Part shown: positions 1 through 7,212 of the stretch, piece by piece
Position numbering within the stretch: the first letter of the stretch is position 1
How the letters are laid out: each line of letters starts with the position of its first letter
Source of the DNA: F23-B02 sp963629425
Lineage (GTDB): Bacteria; Bacillota; Clostridia; Oscillospirales; Oscillospiraceae
Assembly: GCA_963629425.1 (NCBI GenBank)
Contig: CAVGIU010000058.1
Span: 1-10,065 of the forward strand
Direction: 5' to 3'
Length of the DNA stretch: 10,065 nucleotides
Translations under genes and position numbers: made by a program
The notes under the pieces: model-generated
Told to the model about the DNA's origin: nothing
The model's input: only the letters and a program-made list of their open reading frames with translations
Database searches by the model: none

Positions 1-2
1 GC

Positions 3-1214
3 TTAAAGTGGTTGGGCGCAAACAGAATCCTCGTTATCCACAGCACCATCAATTTGATTTTGGCGAGCAATGCTCTGAGAAATTGCATCATGTTTGTCTC
101 TCTCCATGCAGTCGATTATAAGTCCGGCGATCTTGTCGGTGGCTCTGCCCGTGAGATCGGGCAGATACCTGCGGCAGAAGCGCCTGTAGTTATCCATATC
201 GTATTCGCCCCTGTCGATGGCGGCGACAAGCTCCTTGGGATCGCGGAATATGCAGTCGGGGAACTCTTCGAAAAGCTTGACGTTCAGGCCGTTGTGCTCA
301 AGATAGTCCTCGTAGTCGAAAAGATAAAAATAGACGGGCTTACCCAAAAGCGCGGCCTCTATCGTTATGGCCGAGTAGTCGGTTATAACACAGTCGCACA
401 CCGACAGCACCGTCGAGGTCGGAACCTTGTGGCAGGTCGTCGCCGGTGCAAGCGAATCGTAGTTTAAAAGCTGATTCGGGTGACGCTTTACGACGAGCAC
501 CTGACTTCCGTCGAAGTTGAACGCGTCGACCAAAGGCTTGGGGTCGAGCGTCTGCCCCTTGCGGAAGGTTGGGGCGTACAGCACGATCTTTTTGCCTCTG
601 AACCAGGGGTAGGCCTCGTAGAATTGACGGCGCGCCTCCTCCTGCCCCTCGCGCAGCTTATCCATGCGAGGAAGGCCGACGTTATAAAGAATATCCGGCT
701 CAACGTCAAAGGATGCGCAGTAGAAGGGGTTGAAGGCACGACCGCCGGCAATGACGACGTCATAGTTGCGGTGCATGCGCATTTCGCGCGCGATCATGTC
801 GCTGCGGCCGAACTTCTTGCCGAGCGACTGATAGCCGGATTTTTTGATCTTGCCCATGGCGTGCCACATCTGGATGACCGCAAGCTGCTTTTTGTGGTGC
901 AGCACCGATACGGCCGGCCAGTAGGAATCGAGCACACACACCGATGCCGTCGCGAGGTGATACATGCTTTTCATTGTCGCACCGGCGTATTCGAGCATGC
1001 TCGCAAAGCCCTTATCCATGCGTTTTGTAATGATGACGACGTTTGTCTCGGGCTTGAGCTCTTTAAGGCAGCGGCTTAAAAAATCAAAATCTTCCGTCAC
1101 GGTGTTCGACTGACGACTGAGGAATAAGACCTTATTTTTGTCGGTCGGACAGAGCTTCAGGAAAAAGTAGATGAAGTTCATTATCCAGCGCAGCAGAATA
1201 ACAGCTATTCTCAT
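3..1214 (-). CDS. CDP-glycerol glycerophosphotransferase family protein (TagB/TagF-like)
   Basis: Probable transferase adding glycerol-phosphate (or a related CDP-polyol phosphate) to a teichoic-acid-like or other surface polymer at the inner face of the membrane. The 403-residue protein is close to a bare Glyphos_transf catalytic domain. Visible family motifs: WHAMG (117-121), the GLPRMDKL block (180-187), LYAPTFR (212-218), KRHP (243-246) and ITDYSAI (277-283) followed by GKPVYFY. Residues 3-22 are hydrophobic and could attach it to the membrane. The later family block usually containing an Arg-Gly-Tyr/Phe signature reads HNGLNVKLFEE here, so the exact substrate is open. ATG start at 1214 has a purine-rich AAAGGA about 10 bases upstream; the stop is TAA at 3-5, so the gene is complete. 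It is divergent from a TupA-like ATP-grasp gene, which supports a surface-polymer locus. Family assignment is firm; the donor and acceptor are not known. Confidence 0.88.
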   Translation of the reverse strand: MRIAVILLRWIMNFIYFFLKLCPTDKNKVLFLSRQSNTVTEDFDFLSRCLKELKPETNVVIITKRMDKGFASMLEYAGATMKSMYHLATASVCVLDSYWPAVSVLHHKKQLAVIQMWHAMGKIKKSGYQSLGKKFGRSDMIAREMRMHRNYDVVIAGGRAFNPFYCASFDVEPDILYNVGLPRMDKLREGQEEARRQFYEAYPWFRGKKIVLYAPTFRKGQTLDPKPLVDAFNFDGSQVLVVKRHPNQLLNYDSLAPATTCHKVPTSTVLSVCDCVITDYSAITIEAALLGKPVYFYLFDYEDYLEHNGLNVKLFEEFPDCIFRDPKELVAAIDRGEYDMDNYRRFCRRYLPDLTGRATDKIAGLIIDCMERDKHDAISQSIARQNQIDGAVDNEDSVCAQPL

Positions 1215-1269
1215 AAGGGGGATTTCCTTTACTGCAAAAATATTGCGCTATGCAACGCAAAACTAAGAT

Positions 1270-1298
1270 ATATTACAATATTTTTTCAGATACTTCAA
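1270..1298 (-). promoter_or_regulatory. Predicted sigma-70/A promoter for the CDP-glycerol transferase gene
   Basis: Read on the minus strand: -35 TTGAAG (1293-1298), a 17-base spacer, and -10 TAATAT (1270-1275). The leader to the ATG at 1214 would be about 50 bases. The stretch 1215-1425 is AT-rich and holds this promoter and its divergent partner; I see nothing else in it except a weak 5-bp inverted repeat near 1243-1260. Confidence 0.6.
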
Positions 1299-1338
1299 TA
1301 GCATTGTGTTAACAAAATGGAAAACCTGCGCTTGTCTA

Positions 1339-1368
1339 TTGAAAAGAGGCGGCCTTGTGTGGTACTAT
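1339..1368 (+). promoter_or_regulatory. Predicted promoter of the ATP-grasp/moaA/MOSC operon
   Basis: -35 TTGAAA (1339-1344), an 18-base spacer, and -10 TACTAT (1363-1368), giving an expected start near 1375 and a leader of about 50 bases before the GTG at 1426. No hairpin or riboswitch-like structure fits in so short a leader. Confidence 0.55.
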
Positions 1369-1425
1369 TAATCGGCAAAATAATGCGAATAAGCAGGATT
1401 ATATACAGATACGGGAGAAGCAACA

Positions 1426-3423
1426 GTGAAACTATGGAGAAAGTTTAAAAAATTCATAAAAAAGATGATCAGAAGGCTGTTTTTCAGCAAGGCCGAGTAC
1501 AGGAGATTCAAAAAAACCGAAAGTTTTCAGCTTTTGCGGAGCATGCTCATAGACAAGTATTTCATCCGCGACATCAAGAAGGGCGAATACGCCACGGTTC
1601 GAGCAAAGAAAATGAACTACCGGCTCGAAAAGAAGGGCGCGCTCACCGATGAGTACAAGGAAGCGCTGCTGGCTAAGGTCTTTGAAAAGCAGCACGGCTA
1701 CAAGATGAACTTCCGCAACCCGCAGACCTTCAACGAAAAGCTGATGTGGATGAAGGTCTATTATCAGGAGCCGCTGATAACTAAATGCTGCGATAAATTC
1801 GCCGTCAAGGACTATGTGGCGAATGTTATCGGTCCCGAGTACGCCGTGCCGACGATAAAAAGCTGGACCAACGCGGGGCAGATAAATTTTGACGAGCTGC
1901 CCGACAGGTTTGTGCTGAAGGTAAACTGGAGCAGCGGTTATCTTAAGATCGTCAAGGACAAGTCCGAGCTCGATGAGGATGCGACACGCCGCCAGTTTGC
2001 CAAGTGGATTAAGCCGTACAGGAACTCATATTATCAGACCTTCAACTGGGGCTATAAAAACATGCCCCCCATCATATTTGCCGAGGAATACATCGAGCAG
2101 GCAAACGAGCAGGTCTACGACTATAAATTCTTCTGCTTCAACGGCCGCGTGGACAGCCTGTTCATTGCCACCGACCGTCAGGATAAGAGCAGACCCACGA
2201 CCTTCGACTTTTACGATGCCGATTTCAAGCCCCTCGACATAACCTACGGCGGCCATGCGCACGTCAAAACCCCGCACGAAAAGCCCGCCAATTTCGAGAA
2301 GATGAAGGAGCTTGCGGCAAAGCTCTCAAAGCCCTTCCCGTTTGTCAGAGTTGATTTTTACGACCTCGGCGACAGAGTATATGTCGGCGAGATGACCTTC
2401 TATTCCGGCGGCGCACTGCTTTCCTTCGAGCCGGTCGAGTGGGATAAGATATACGGCGACAAGATACGTCTGCCGGACAAGGTGCTCCAGAACACCGAGG
2501 ATTATTTCGATCCGCTCTCCCCCAAGGAGGCGTATATGATGGAAAAGCGCATAACGCCCGTGATGCAGCGCATGTACTGCATGCAGAAGGCCTATGCGCA
2601 GCTCGGCTACCTGCCCGATCTTGACGAGCCCAAGAGCTTCAACGAGAAAATAATATGGCTCGCGCTCAACTATAAGAACCCCGACATAAGGGTCGCAGCC
2701 GACAAGTTTGCCGCAAAGGAGTATATAGCCTCAAGGATAGGCGGGGAATATGTCGTGCCGCTGCTGGGGGCGTACAGAGATGTGGCTCAGATAGACTTTT
2801 CGGCGTTGCCGAATAAATTCGTTGCGAAATCAAACTGCGGCTGGGGCAGCGATCAGGTCATTATAGTCACGGATAAGAGCACCTACTGCATCGATCACCT
2901 GAAGGTTATGATGACGACATGGCTGTATCCGTGGTGTACATATTATTATCAGAATATGTGTATCACCGACGAGAAGATAGAGCCGATGATAGTCATTGAG
3001 GAGCTTCTCGAAGATGAGGAGGGCGGCAGTGTTGATGATTACAAGTTCTACTGCTGCAACGGCGAGCCCAGGTTCGCGCTCGTTGTCAGCGACCGCAAGG
3101 CAAGAGCGCAGACACGCACCTTTGTCGATATGGACTGGAACTGCATCCCTGTTATGCGCAAGGGCAAAAAGACCGCCGCTCACCCGAAAAAACCCGCAAG
3201 GCTCAAGGAAATGAAGCGCCTGTGCAGGAAGCTTGCCAAGGATTTCCCGCTTGTCAGGATAGATTTTTACGAGGTCAACGGACGTGTGTATGTCGGCGAG
3301 ATGACCTTTACACCGGGTATGTTCCTCGGCTTCAAGCCCATAGAAATGGACTATAAGCTCGGCGAATACCTCGACCTGAGCGAGTATCTCAACGAGAAAA
3401 AGGATTTATCACAGGTAAAATGA
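1426..3423 (+). CDS. Tandem-domain TupA-like ATP-grasp protein
   Basis: A 665-residue protein with two copies of the TupA-like ATP-grasp fold, a family found in surface-polysaccharide and teichuronopeptide loci and presumed to ligate an amino acid or acid to a polymer using ATP. Matching blocks recur about 303 residues apart: TFNEKLMW (101-108) with SFNEKIIW (404-411); DKFAVKDYV (123-131) with DKFAAKEYI (426-434); FVLKVN (162) with FVAKSN (465); DYKFFCFNG (232) with DYKFYCCNG (538); FPFVRVDFY (304) with FPLVRIDFY (607); and VYVGEMTF, identical at 318 and 621. The Asp and Glu of the last two blocks, plausible metal-binding positions, persist in both copies. Residues 1-30 are very basic (many Lys/Arg), perhaps for membrane or polymer contact; no signal peptide. 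The GTG start is chosen for GGGAGAAG at 1413-1420. Its TGA overlaps the moaA ATG. The acceptor substrate cannot be read from the sequence. Confidence 0.85.
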   Translation: MKLWRKFKKFIKKMIRRLFFSKAEYRRFKKTESFQLLRSMLIDKYFIRDIKKGEYATVRAKKMNYRLEKKGALTDEYKEALLAKVFEKQHGYKMNFRNPQTFNEKLMWMKVYYQEPLITKCCDKFAVKDYVANVIGPEYAVPTIKSWTNAGQINFDELPDRFVLKVNWSSGYLKIVKDKSELDEDATRRQFAKWIKPYRNSYYQTFNWGYKNMPPIIFAEEYIEQANEQVYDYKFFCFNGRVDSLFIATDRQDKSRPTTFDFYDADFKPLDITYGGHAHVKTPHEKPANFEKMKELAAKLSKPFPFVRVDFYDLGDRVYVGEMTFYSGGALLSFEPVEWDKIYGDKIRLPDKVLQNTEDYFDPLSPKEAYMMEKRITPVMQRMYCMQKAYAQLGYLPDLDEPKSFNEKIIWLALNYKNPDIRVAADKFAAKEYIASRIGGEYVVPLLGAYRDVAQIDFSALPNKFVAKSNCGWGSDQVIIVTDKSTYCIDHLKVMMTTWLYPWCTYYYQNMCITDEKIEPMIVIEELLEDEEGGSVDDYKFYCCNGEPRFALVVSDRKARAQTRTFVDMDWNCIPVMRKGKKTAAHPKKPARLKEMKRLCRKLAKDFPLVRIDFYEVNGRVYVGEMTFTPGMFLGFKPIEMDYKLGEYLDLSEYLNEKKDLSQVK

Positions 3424-4379
3424 CTGACGGATACGGCAGAAAAATCGAATATCTGCGCATGTCGGTGACCGATGCCTGCAATCTGCGCTGCACCTACTGC
3501 ATGCCGCCGGACGGAATGAAGGAATGTCCCTGCCGGCAGGCGATGAGCGTGGACGAATTTGCCGAGATAGCGCACGCGGCGGCCTCGCTTGGCATGAAAA
3601 AGCTGCGCATAACGGGCGGCGAGCCGCTTGTAAGAAGCGATATCGTGCCCCTTGTGCGCAAACTCGGGAAAATTCCCGGTATCGAGGACATGAGCCTTAC
3701 CACCAACGCAACGCTCCTTGCGCCGATAGCAAAGGAGCTGTTTGAGGCGGGCATTCACAGGATAAACATAAGCCTCGATACGCTTAACGCGGCAAAGTAC
3801 GAAAAAATTACGCGCGGCGGACATCTTGCCGACGCGCTCGAAGGCTTACGCGCGGCCTTTGAAGCCGGGATGAGCCCCGTAAAGCTCAATACCGTGCTCA
3901 TAGGCGGCTTTAACGACGATGAGATCGAAGAGCTCGCGGCTCTTACGCTGAATTATCCCGTTCAGCTCCGCTTTATAGAGCTCATGCCCATAGGCAATGC
4001 CGGGGGCGAGTTTTCGGCTGAGGCGTTTCTGCCTGACAGCGCGGTTTTGGACAGGCTGCCGCAGCTTGAACCTATCCCGAGCGAAAAGCACACCGTCGCG
4101 CGGCTGTATAAGCTGCCGGACGCCAAAGGTGAGATCGGACTCATAAGCCCGCTGAGCAATCATTTCTGTGCCGAGTGCAATCGTCTGAGGCTGACGGCCG
4201 ACGGCTGCTTAAAGCCCTGCCTGCACTCCGCCGAGGAGATACCGGTGCGCGGCCTGCACGGACGGGAGCTCGAGGACGCGATACTCACCGCCGTGTCGCA
4301 CAAGCCGGAAAAGCACGTCGCTCTCTCGGCGACCGAGCGCAGCGAGGCAAAACGAAGTATGTACCGTATAGGAGGCTGA
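3420..4379 (+). CDS. moaA: GTP 3',8-cyclase MoaA, molybdenum cofactor biosynthesis (radical SAM)
   Basis: Catalyses the first step of molybdopterin synthesis: S-adenosylmethionine-dependent rearrangement of GTP to 3',8-cyclo-7,8-dihydro-GTP, which MoaC then converts to cPMP. The N-terminal radical-SAM cluster motif is C20-x3-C24-x2-C27 (context SVTDACNLRCTYC), followed by the SAM-binding GGEP at 66-69. The C-terminal second 4Fe-4S site is C250-x2-C253-x13-C267 (context CAECNRLRLTADG), which distinguishes MoaA from other radical-SAM enzymes. The protein ends in Gly-Gly, the conserved MoaA tail needed for activity in characterised members. Length 319 is normal. The ATG at 3420 overlaps the upstream TGA as ATGA and the local Shine-Dalgarno is weak, which suggests translational coupling to the ATP-grasp gene. 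No moaC, moaB, moaD or moaE lies in the window. Confidence 0.95.
   Translation: MTDGYGRKIEYLRMSVTDACNLRCTYCMPPDGMKECPCRQAMSVDEFAEIAHAAASLGMKKLRITGGEPLVRSDIVPLVRKLGKIPGIEDMSLTTNATLLAPIAKELFEAGIHRINISLDTLNAAKYEKITRGGHLADALEGLRAAFEAGMSPVKLNTVLIGGFNDDEIEELAALTLNYPVQLRFIELMPIGNAGGEFSAEAFLPDSAVLDRLPQLEPIPSEKHTVARLYKLPDAKGEIGLISPLSNHFCAECNRLRLTADGCLKPCLHSAEEIPVRGLHGRELEDAILTAVSHKPEKHVALSATERSEAKRSMYRIGG
4370..4375 (+). promoter_or_regulatory. Strong ribosome binding site of the MOSC gene
   Basis: A perfect AGGAGG lies inside the last codons of moaA, 7 bases before the ATG at 4383. It fixes that start and shows that the MOSC gene has its own strong initiation signal although only 3 bases separate it from moaA. 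Confidence 0.8.
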
Positions 4380-4382
4380 AAC

Positions 4383-4817
4383 ATGGCTAAGATAGCCGCA
4401 ATTTGCATAAGCGACGTCCGCGGGATACAAAAGCACGAGATCCCCGAGGCGTTTTTGAAAAAGGACTGGGGCATCGAGGGCGATGCCCACGCCGGCAACT
4501 GGCACAGGCAGGTGAGCCTGCTGTCGGTCGACAGCGTTCAAAAGCTTCAGGAAAAGCTGAGCTTTGAGCTTAAACACGGTGCGTTTGCCGAGAACATCCT
4601 CGTCGAGGGTGTGGCGGTGCACACGCTGCCGGTCGGAACGCGTCTGCGCATAGGCGAGGCGCTGTGTGAGGTCACGCAGATCGGCAAGGAGTGCCACAAC
4701 GACTGCGCCATACGCAAGGCCGCCGGCGACTGCGTCATGCCGCGCGAGGGCATTTTTGTAAAGGTGCTCGAGTCCGGCGCGGTGAAGACCGGCGACGAGA
4801 TTAAAATAGAAGAATAA
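4383..4817 (+). CDS. Stand-alone MOSC domain protein
   Basis: A 144-residue single-domain protein of the MOSC (Moco sulfurase C-terminal) superfamily, thought to handle sulfur or the molybdenum cofactor. Typical signatures: the GIEGDAHAG block (30-38), FAENI (68-72), the VGTRLRIGEALCEVTQIG strand region (84-101) and the GKECH segment with C104 and H105, followed by C108. The Cys of this segment is the proposed sulfur-carrying residue of the family. The protein lacks the N-terminal beta-barrel and the sulfurase domain of larger family members, as is usual for short clostridial versions. It is 3 bp downstream of moaA and shares its transcript, so a role in sulfuration or delivery of Moco is likely. 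The exact reaction is unknown for this subfamily. Confidence 0.88.
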   Translation: MAKIAAICISDVRGIQKHEIPEAFLKKDWGIEGDAHAGNWHRQVSLLSVDSVQKLQEKLSFELKHGAFAENILVEGVAVHTLPVGTRLRIGEALCEVTQIGKECHNDCAIRKAAGDCVMPREGIFVKVLESGAVKTGDEIKIEE

Positions 4818-4822
4818 AAATC

Positions 4823-4863
4823 AAGCAGTCCTCGGGGTAAAATACCTCGGGGGCTGCTTTTTA
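4823..4863 (+). terminator. Rho-independent terminator, probably bidirectional
   Basis: Arms 4823-4838 and 4844-4859 form a 16-bp stem (several G-U pairs) around a 5-base AAAAT loop. T4858-T4862 follow on the plus strand; on the minus strand the stem is followed by GATTTTTATT. It starts 5 bases after the MOSC stop and lies 26 bases beyond the stop of the convergent AraC-type gene, so it probably serves both. Confidence 0.85.
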
Positions 4864-4888
4864 TATGCGCTGTATATTGTGGGCTCGG

Positions 4889-5743
4889 CTATATCTCGGC
4901 CAGGCGGTGCTGCGCCTGACGGAATTTGAGCGGCGTGCAGTTATACTCCGAGCGGAAACACTTGGTGTAGTAGCTGCTGCTGCAAAAGCCGACACTCTGC
5001 GCGATCTGCGAGATGCTTCTGTCAGTCTCGGACAGATAGTACACGCTGCGTGTCAGGCGATAGTGGACAAGATACTGAAACGGCGTCGTGCCGTAAAGGC
5101 GCTTGAATATGCGGCAGCACTCGCCGCGGCTTATATGCGCCGAGGCGGCGATATCCTCAAGTGTTATCTTCTCGGCGTAATTTTCCTGGATGAATCTGCG
5201 CAGAATATCTATGCGTGCCTTTTCCGTGTGCGAAACGCTGCGCTTGTCGCCGAGATCGGGCACGCAGTTTTCGTACAGTGTGAGCCATATCTCCGACACC
5301 ATGATCTTCAGCTTGAGCTCGTACCCCGGCATTTTCGCCGAATACGTCGACTGCATGCTGCGCAGGGTATCGCATATGTCGTTTGCCCATCCGCTGCCGC
5401 GCAGAGGGATATGCTCAAAATTGCGCGCCTTGAGTATCGGGTCGACATAGCGCGCGATAAGCCGCTCGTCGTCGGCACCGGCGATACATTCGGTGCTGAA
5501 GCTGACGCTTATGAAATTCGCGCCCTCCCTTGAATTTGCGACTACTCCGTGCGCCGTGCCGCCGTTTATGAAAAGCCCCTCGCCCTCGTGCAGGACGAGC
5601 TCCCTGTTCGGCAGCAGCGCGCGCAGCTCGCCGCTCGTGACCAACAGCAGCTCCGGCTCGCGGTGGCGGTGGTGCCCAACGGTCTTCGATGCCGGACTGA
5701 TGCACTGATTAAGCACTCTAAGCTTCGGTATTTGCTCGCTCAT
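4889..5743 (-). CDS. AraC family transcriptional regulator with N-terminal cupin domain
   Basis: DNA-binding regulator, probably ligand-responsive. Residues 15-90 look like the AraC-type cupin sensor (HHRHREPELLLVTSGEL, then the GEGLFINGGTAHGV turn). The C-terminal 100 residues carry both helix-turn-helix units: ITLEDIAASAHISRGECCRIFKR (193-215) and SISQIAQSVGFCSSSYYTKCFR (243-264) followed by the family tail Y-x2-TPLKFR. Length 284 is normal. I choose the ATG at 5743: the GGGG-containing purine stretch lies about 10 bases upstream of it but only 1 base from the alternative GTG at 5752, which would add three residues. It is divergent from the ornithine cyclodeaminase-family gene, the usual arrangement for a regulator and its target. 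The inducer is unknown. Confidence 0.9.
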   Translation of the reverse strand: MSEQIPKLRVLNQCISPASKTVGHHRHREPELLLVTSGELRALLPNRELVLHEGEGLFINGGTAHGVVANSREGANFISVSFSTECIAGADDERLIARYVDPILKARNFEHIPLRGSGWANDICDTLRSMQSTYSAKMPGYELKLKIMVSEIWLTLYENCVPDLGDKRSVSHTEKARIDILRRFIQENYAEKITLEDIAASAHISRGECCRIFKRLYGTTPFQYLVHYRLTRSVYYLSETDRSISQIAQSVGFCSSSYYTKCFRSEYNCTPLKFRQAQHRLAEI

Positions 5744-5802
5744 GCAATTCACACCCCATTTTCAAGCATAAATTAATTTTTTCTGTATTGTTTAGTACAA
5801 AA

Positions 5803-5832
5803 ATATTAACACATAAATATGCTGCCGGTCAA
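5803..5832 (-). promoter_or_regulatory. Predicted promoter of the AraC-type regulator
   Basis: Minus-strand -35 TTGACC (5827-5832), an 18-base spacer, and -10 TAATAT (5803-5808) preceded by TGT, giving an extended -10. Leader to the ATG at 5743 of about 50 bases. Confidence 0.55.
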
Positions 5833-5912
5833 TGGTTATTTGTGATTTTTATAGAAAAAGAAATAATATTCTCATCTTTTGCGAATATAGTATTATTTCT
5901 TGTTCTAAAGCA

Positions 5913-5941
5913 TTGACTATTTTGCTTATACATTGTAATTT
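5913..5941 (+). promoter_or_regulatory. Predicted promoter of the ornithine cyclodeaminase-family gene
   Basis: -35 TTGACT (5913-5918), a 17-base spacer, and -10 TAATTT (5936-5941). Transcription would start near 5948, inside the repeat cluster at 5944-5976, leaving a leader of about 78 bases. Confidence 0.5.
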
Positions 5942-5943
5942 TG

Positions 5944-5976
5944 ATATATCGCAGGGCAATATATCGCAATATTGCC
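5944..5976. repeat. Direct and inverted repeat cluster, candidate operator
   Basis: The 10-mer ATATATCGCA occurs at 5944-5953 and again at 5959-5968, 15 bases apart. The second copy overlaps an inverted repeat with arms GGCAATAT (5955-5962) and ATATTGCC (5969-5976), and the perfect 10-bp palindrome GCAATATTGC (5966-5975). The cluster sits just downstream of the predicted -10, where a bound regulator would block transcription. A small RNA hairpin in the leader is the alternative reading. The AraC-type protein encoded divergently is the obvious candidate ligand, by inference only. Confidence 0.45.
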
Positions 5977-6011
5977 GAAACCAAAAATTACGGGAAGGTC
6001 CCGATCTACCG

Positions 6012-6018
6012 AAAGGAG
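6012..6018 (+). promoter_or_regulatory. Ribosome binding site deciding the start at 6026
   Basis: AAAGGAG lies 7 bases before the ATG at 6026. An in-frame ATG at 5972 would add 18 residues (basic, unconserved in appearance), but it falls inside the repeat cluster and has no Shine-Dalgarno, so 6026 is the supported start. Confidence 0.85.
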
Positions 6019-6025
6019 AACCATC

Positions 6026-7180
6026 ATGGCTCATAGAACCGATTTTCTTTACCTGTCCGAGCCCGACACCATCGCGGCAGGCGTGCTGGACGCGAAAAAA
6101 TGCATCGATAACGCAGAAGAGGTATTTACCCTCCTTGCAAAGGGAGATTATCTCATGGGCGGCAACAACCACAACAACCACGGTATGTACATCGTATTCC
6201 CCAAGGAGAGCGAGTTCCCCAACATGCCCGTCGCCGGCCCCGACCGCCGCTTCGTCGCAATGCCCGCATATCTCGGCGGCAGATTCGATATCTGCGGTCA
6301 GAAGTGGTACGGCTCGAACGCCGCAAACAAGAAAAAGGGTCTGCCCCGCAGCGTTCTGATGGTCACCCTTAATAATAAGGATACCGGCGAACCCATAGCT
6401 TACATGAGCGCAAACCTCCTGAGCGCGGCTCGCACCGGCGCCGTTCCCGGCGTTGCGACCCGCTACCTCGCCCGCAAGGATGCCGAGGTTCTGCTGTGCA
6501 TCGGCTGCGGCGCTATCGGCACCTCCTGCCTTGACAACGTCATCACTCAGATGCCCAAGGTCAAGAAGGTCATCTGCAATAACCACTCCGTCGCTCCGGC
6601 AGAGAAGCTGGCAGCGCATGTCCGCGAGGCTTACGGCGTTGAGGCCGTTGTCGAGCAGGATCTTGAAACGGCAGTTCGCCAGGCCGACGTCATCTCCGTC
6701 GCTGCATCCCGCACCGCGTTCCTGAACATCAAGGGCGAGTGGGTAAAGCCCGGCTGCACCATCCTCGCCTCCGGTCCCGTGCACTTCGACCAGGAAGAGG
6801 GCGGCGAGTATGAGAAGAACGGCGGTCTGTGGACCAAGATGAAGGTCGTTTACGACCATATCGGTCTGCACCACGCATACGTCGAGGACGCAATCGCCAC
6901 CGGCGATAAGGAAGAGTACTACGCGGGCGTTATCGGCGGCCCTGTATACCACCTCATCGACCTCGGCATGAAGGAGCAGCTCGACGATTCTCTGGCCATC
7001 GGCAAGATCATCATGGGCGAGCAGCAGGGACGCACCAACGATGACGATATCATCTGCTTCATCGCCTGCGGCATGAGCGTTTTCGATCTCGGCCTCGGCT
7101 ACGATCTGTACAAGACCGCGCTCGAAAAGGGCATCGGCACCAAGCTCCTGCTTTGGGAAAATCCCGCACAGTGTGAGTAA
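6026..7180 (+). CDS. Ornithine cyclodeaminase / mu-crystallin family NAD(P)-dependent protein
   Basis: Member of the OCD/mu-crystallin superfamily, cytoplasmic NAD(P)-binding enzymes acting on amino or imino acids. In the 384-residue protein I see the substrate-domain lysine in GQKWYGSN (K93), the SAARTGAVPG segment (R136) that corresponds to the substrate-binding Arg loop, the Rossmann glycine motif G160-C-G-A-I-G165, KPGCTILASG (241-250), and the C-terminal GRTNDDDIICFIACGMSVFDLG block typical of the family. It is longer than typical ornithine cyclodeaminases (about 310-350), and the segment after the second Rossmann strand reads ICNNHS, lacking the acidic or Arg residue usual there. True ornithine cyclodeaminase activity is therefore doubtful. 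From memory, unverified, some databases label close relatives tyramine oxidase subunit B. It is a single-gene transcript with its own promoter and terminator, divergent from an AraC regulator. Codons are C-rich at third positions, suggesting good expression. Confidence 0.85.
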   Translation: MAHRTDFLYLSEPDTIAAGVLDAKKCIDNAEEVFTLLAKGDYLMGGNNHNNHGMYIVFPKESEFPNMPVAGPDRRFVAMPAYLGGRFDICGQKWYGSNAANKKKGLPRSVLMVTLNNKDTGEPIAYMSANLLSAARTGAVPGVATRYLARKDAEVLLCIGCGAIGTSCLDNVITQMPKVKKVICNNHSVAPAEKLAAHVREAYGVEAVVEQDLETAVRQADVISVAASRTAFLNIKGEWVKPGCTILASGPVHFDQEEGGEYEKNGGLWTKMKVVYDHIGLHHAYVEDAIATGDKEEYYAGVIGGPVYHLIDLGMKEQLDDSLAIGKIIMGEQQGRTNDDDIICFIACGMSVFDLGLGYDLYKTALEKGIGTKLLLWENPAQCE

Positions 7181-7212
7181 TATCTCCTTTTAAATTTATT
7201 TTCAGCTACGGG

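Noticed and set aside
1215..1425. A riboswitch or attenuator in the divergent leader region
   Set aside because: Both predicted leaders are only about 50 bases long and contain no strong hairpin or poly-T tract; in particular I see no Moco-riboswitch-like structure before the moaA operon.
5972..6025. N-terminal extension of the OCD-family protein from an upstream in-frame ATG
   Set aside because: No ribosome binding site, the start lies in the repeat cluster near the predicted transcription start, and AAAGGAG correctly spaced from 6026 marks the true start.
5849..6952. A 367-codon open frame on the minus strand, antisense to the OCD-family gene
   Set aside because: It lies opposite a gene with clear family motifs, has no ribosome binding site and shows no recognisable domain. 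It is open because of the strong C-ending codon bias of the plus-strand gene.
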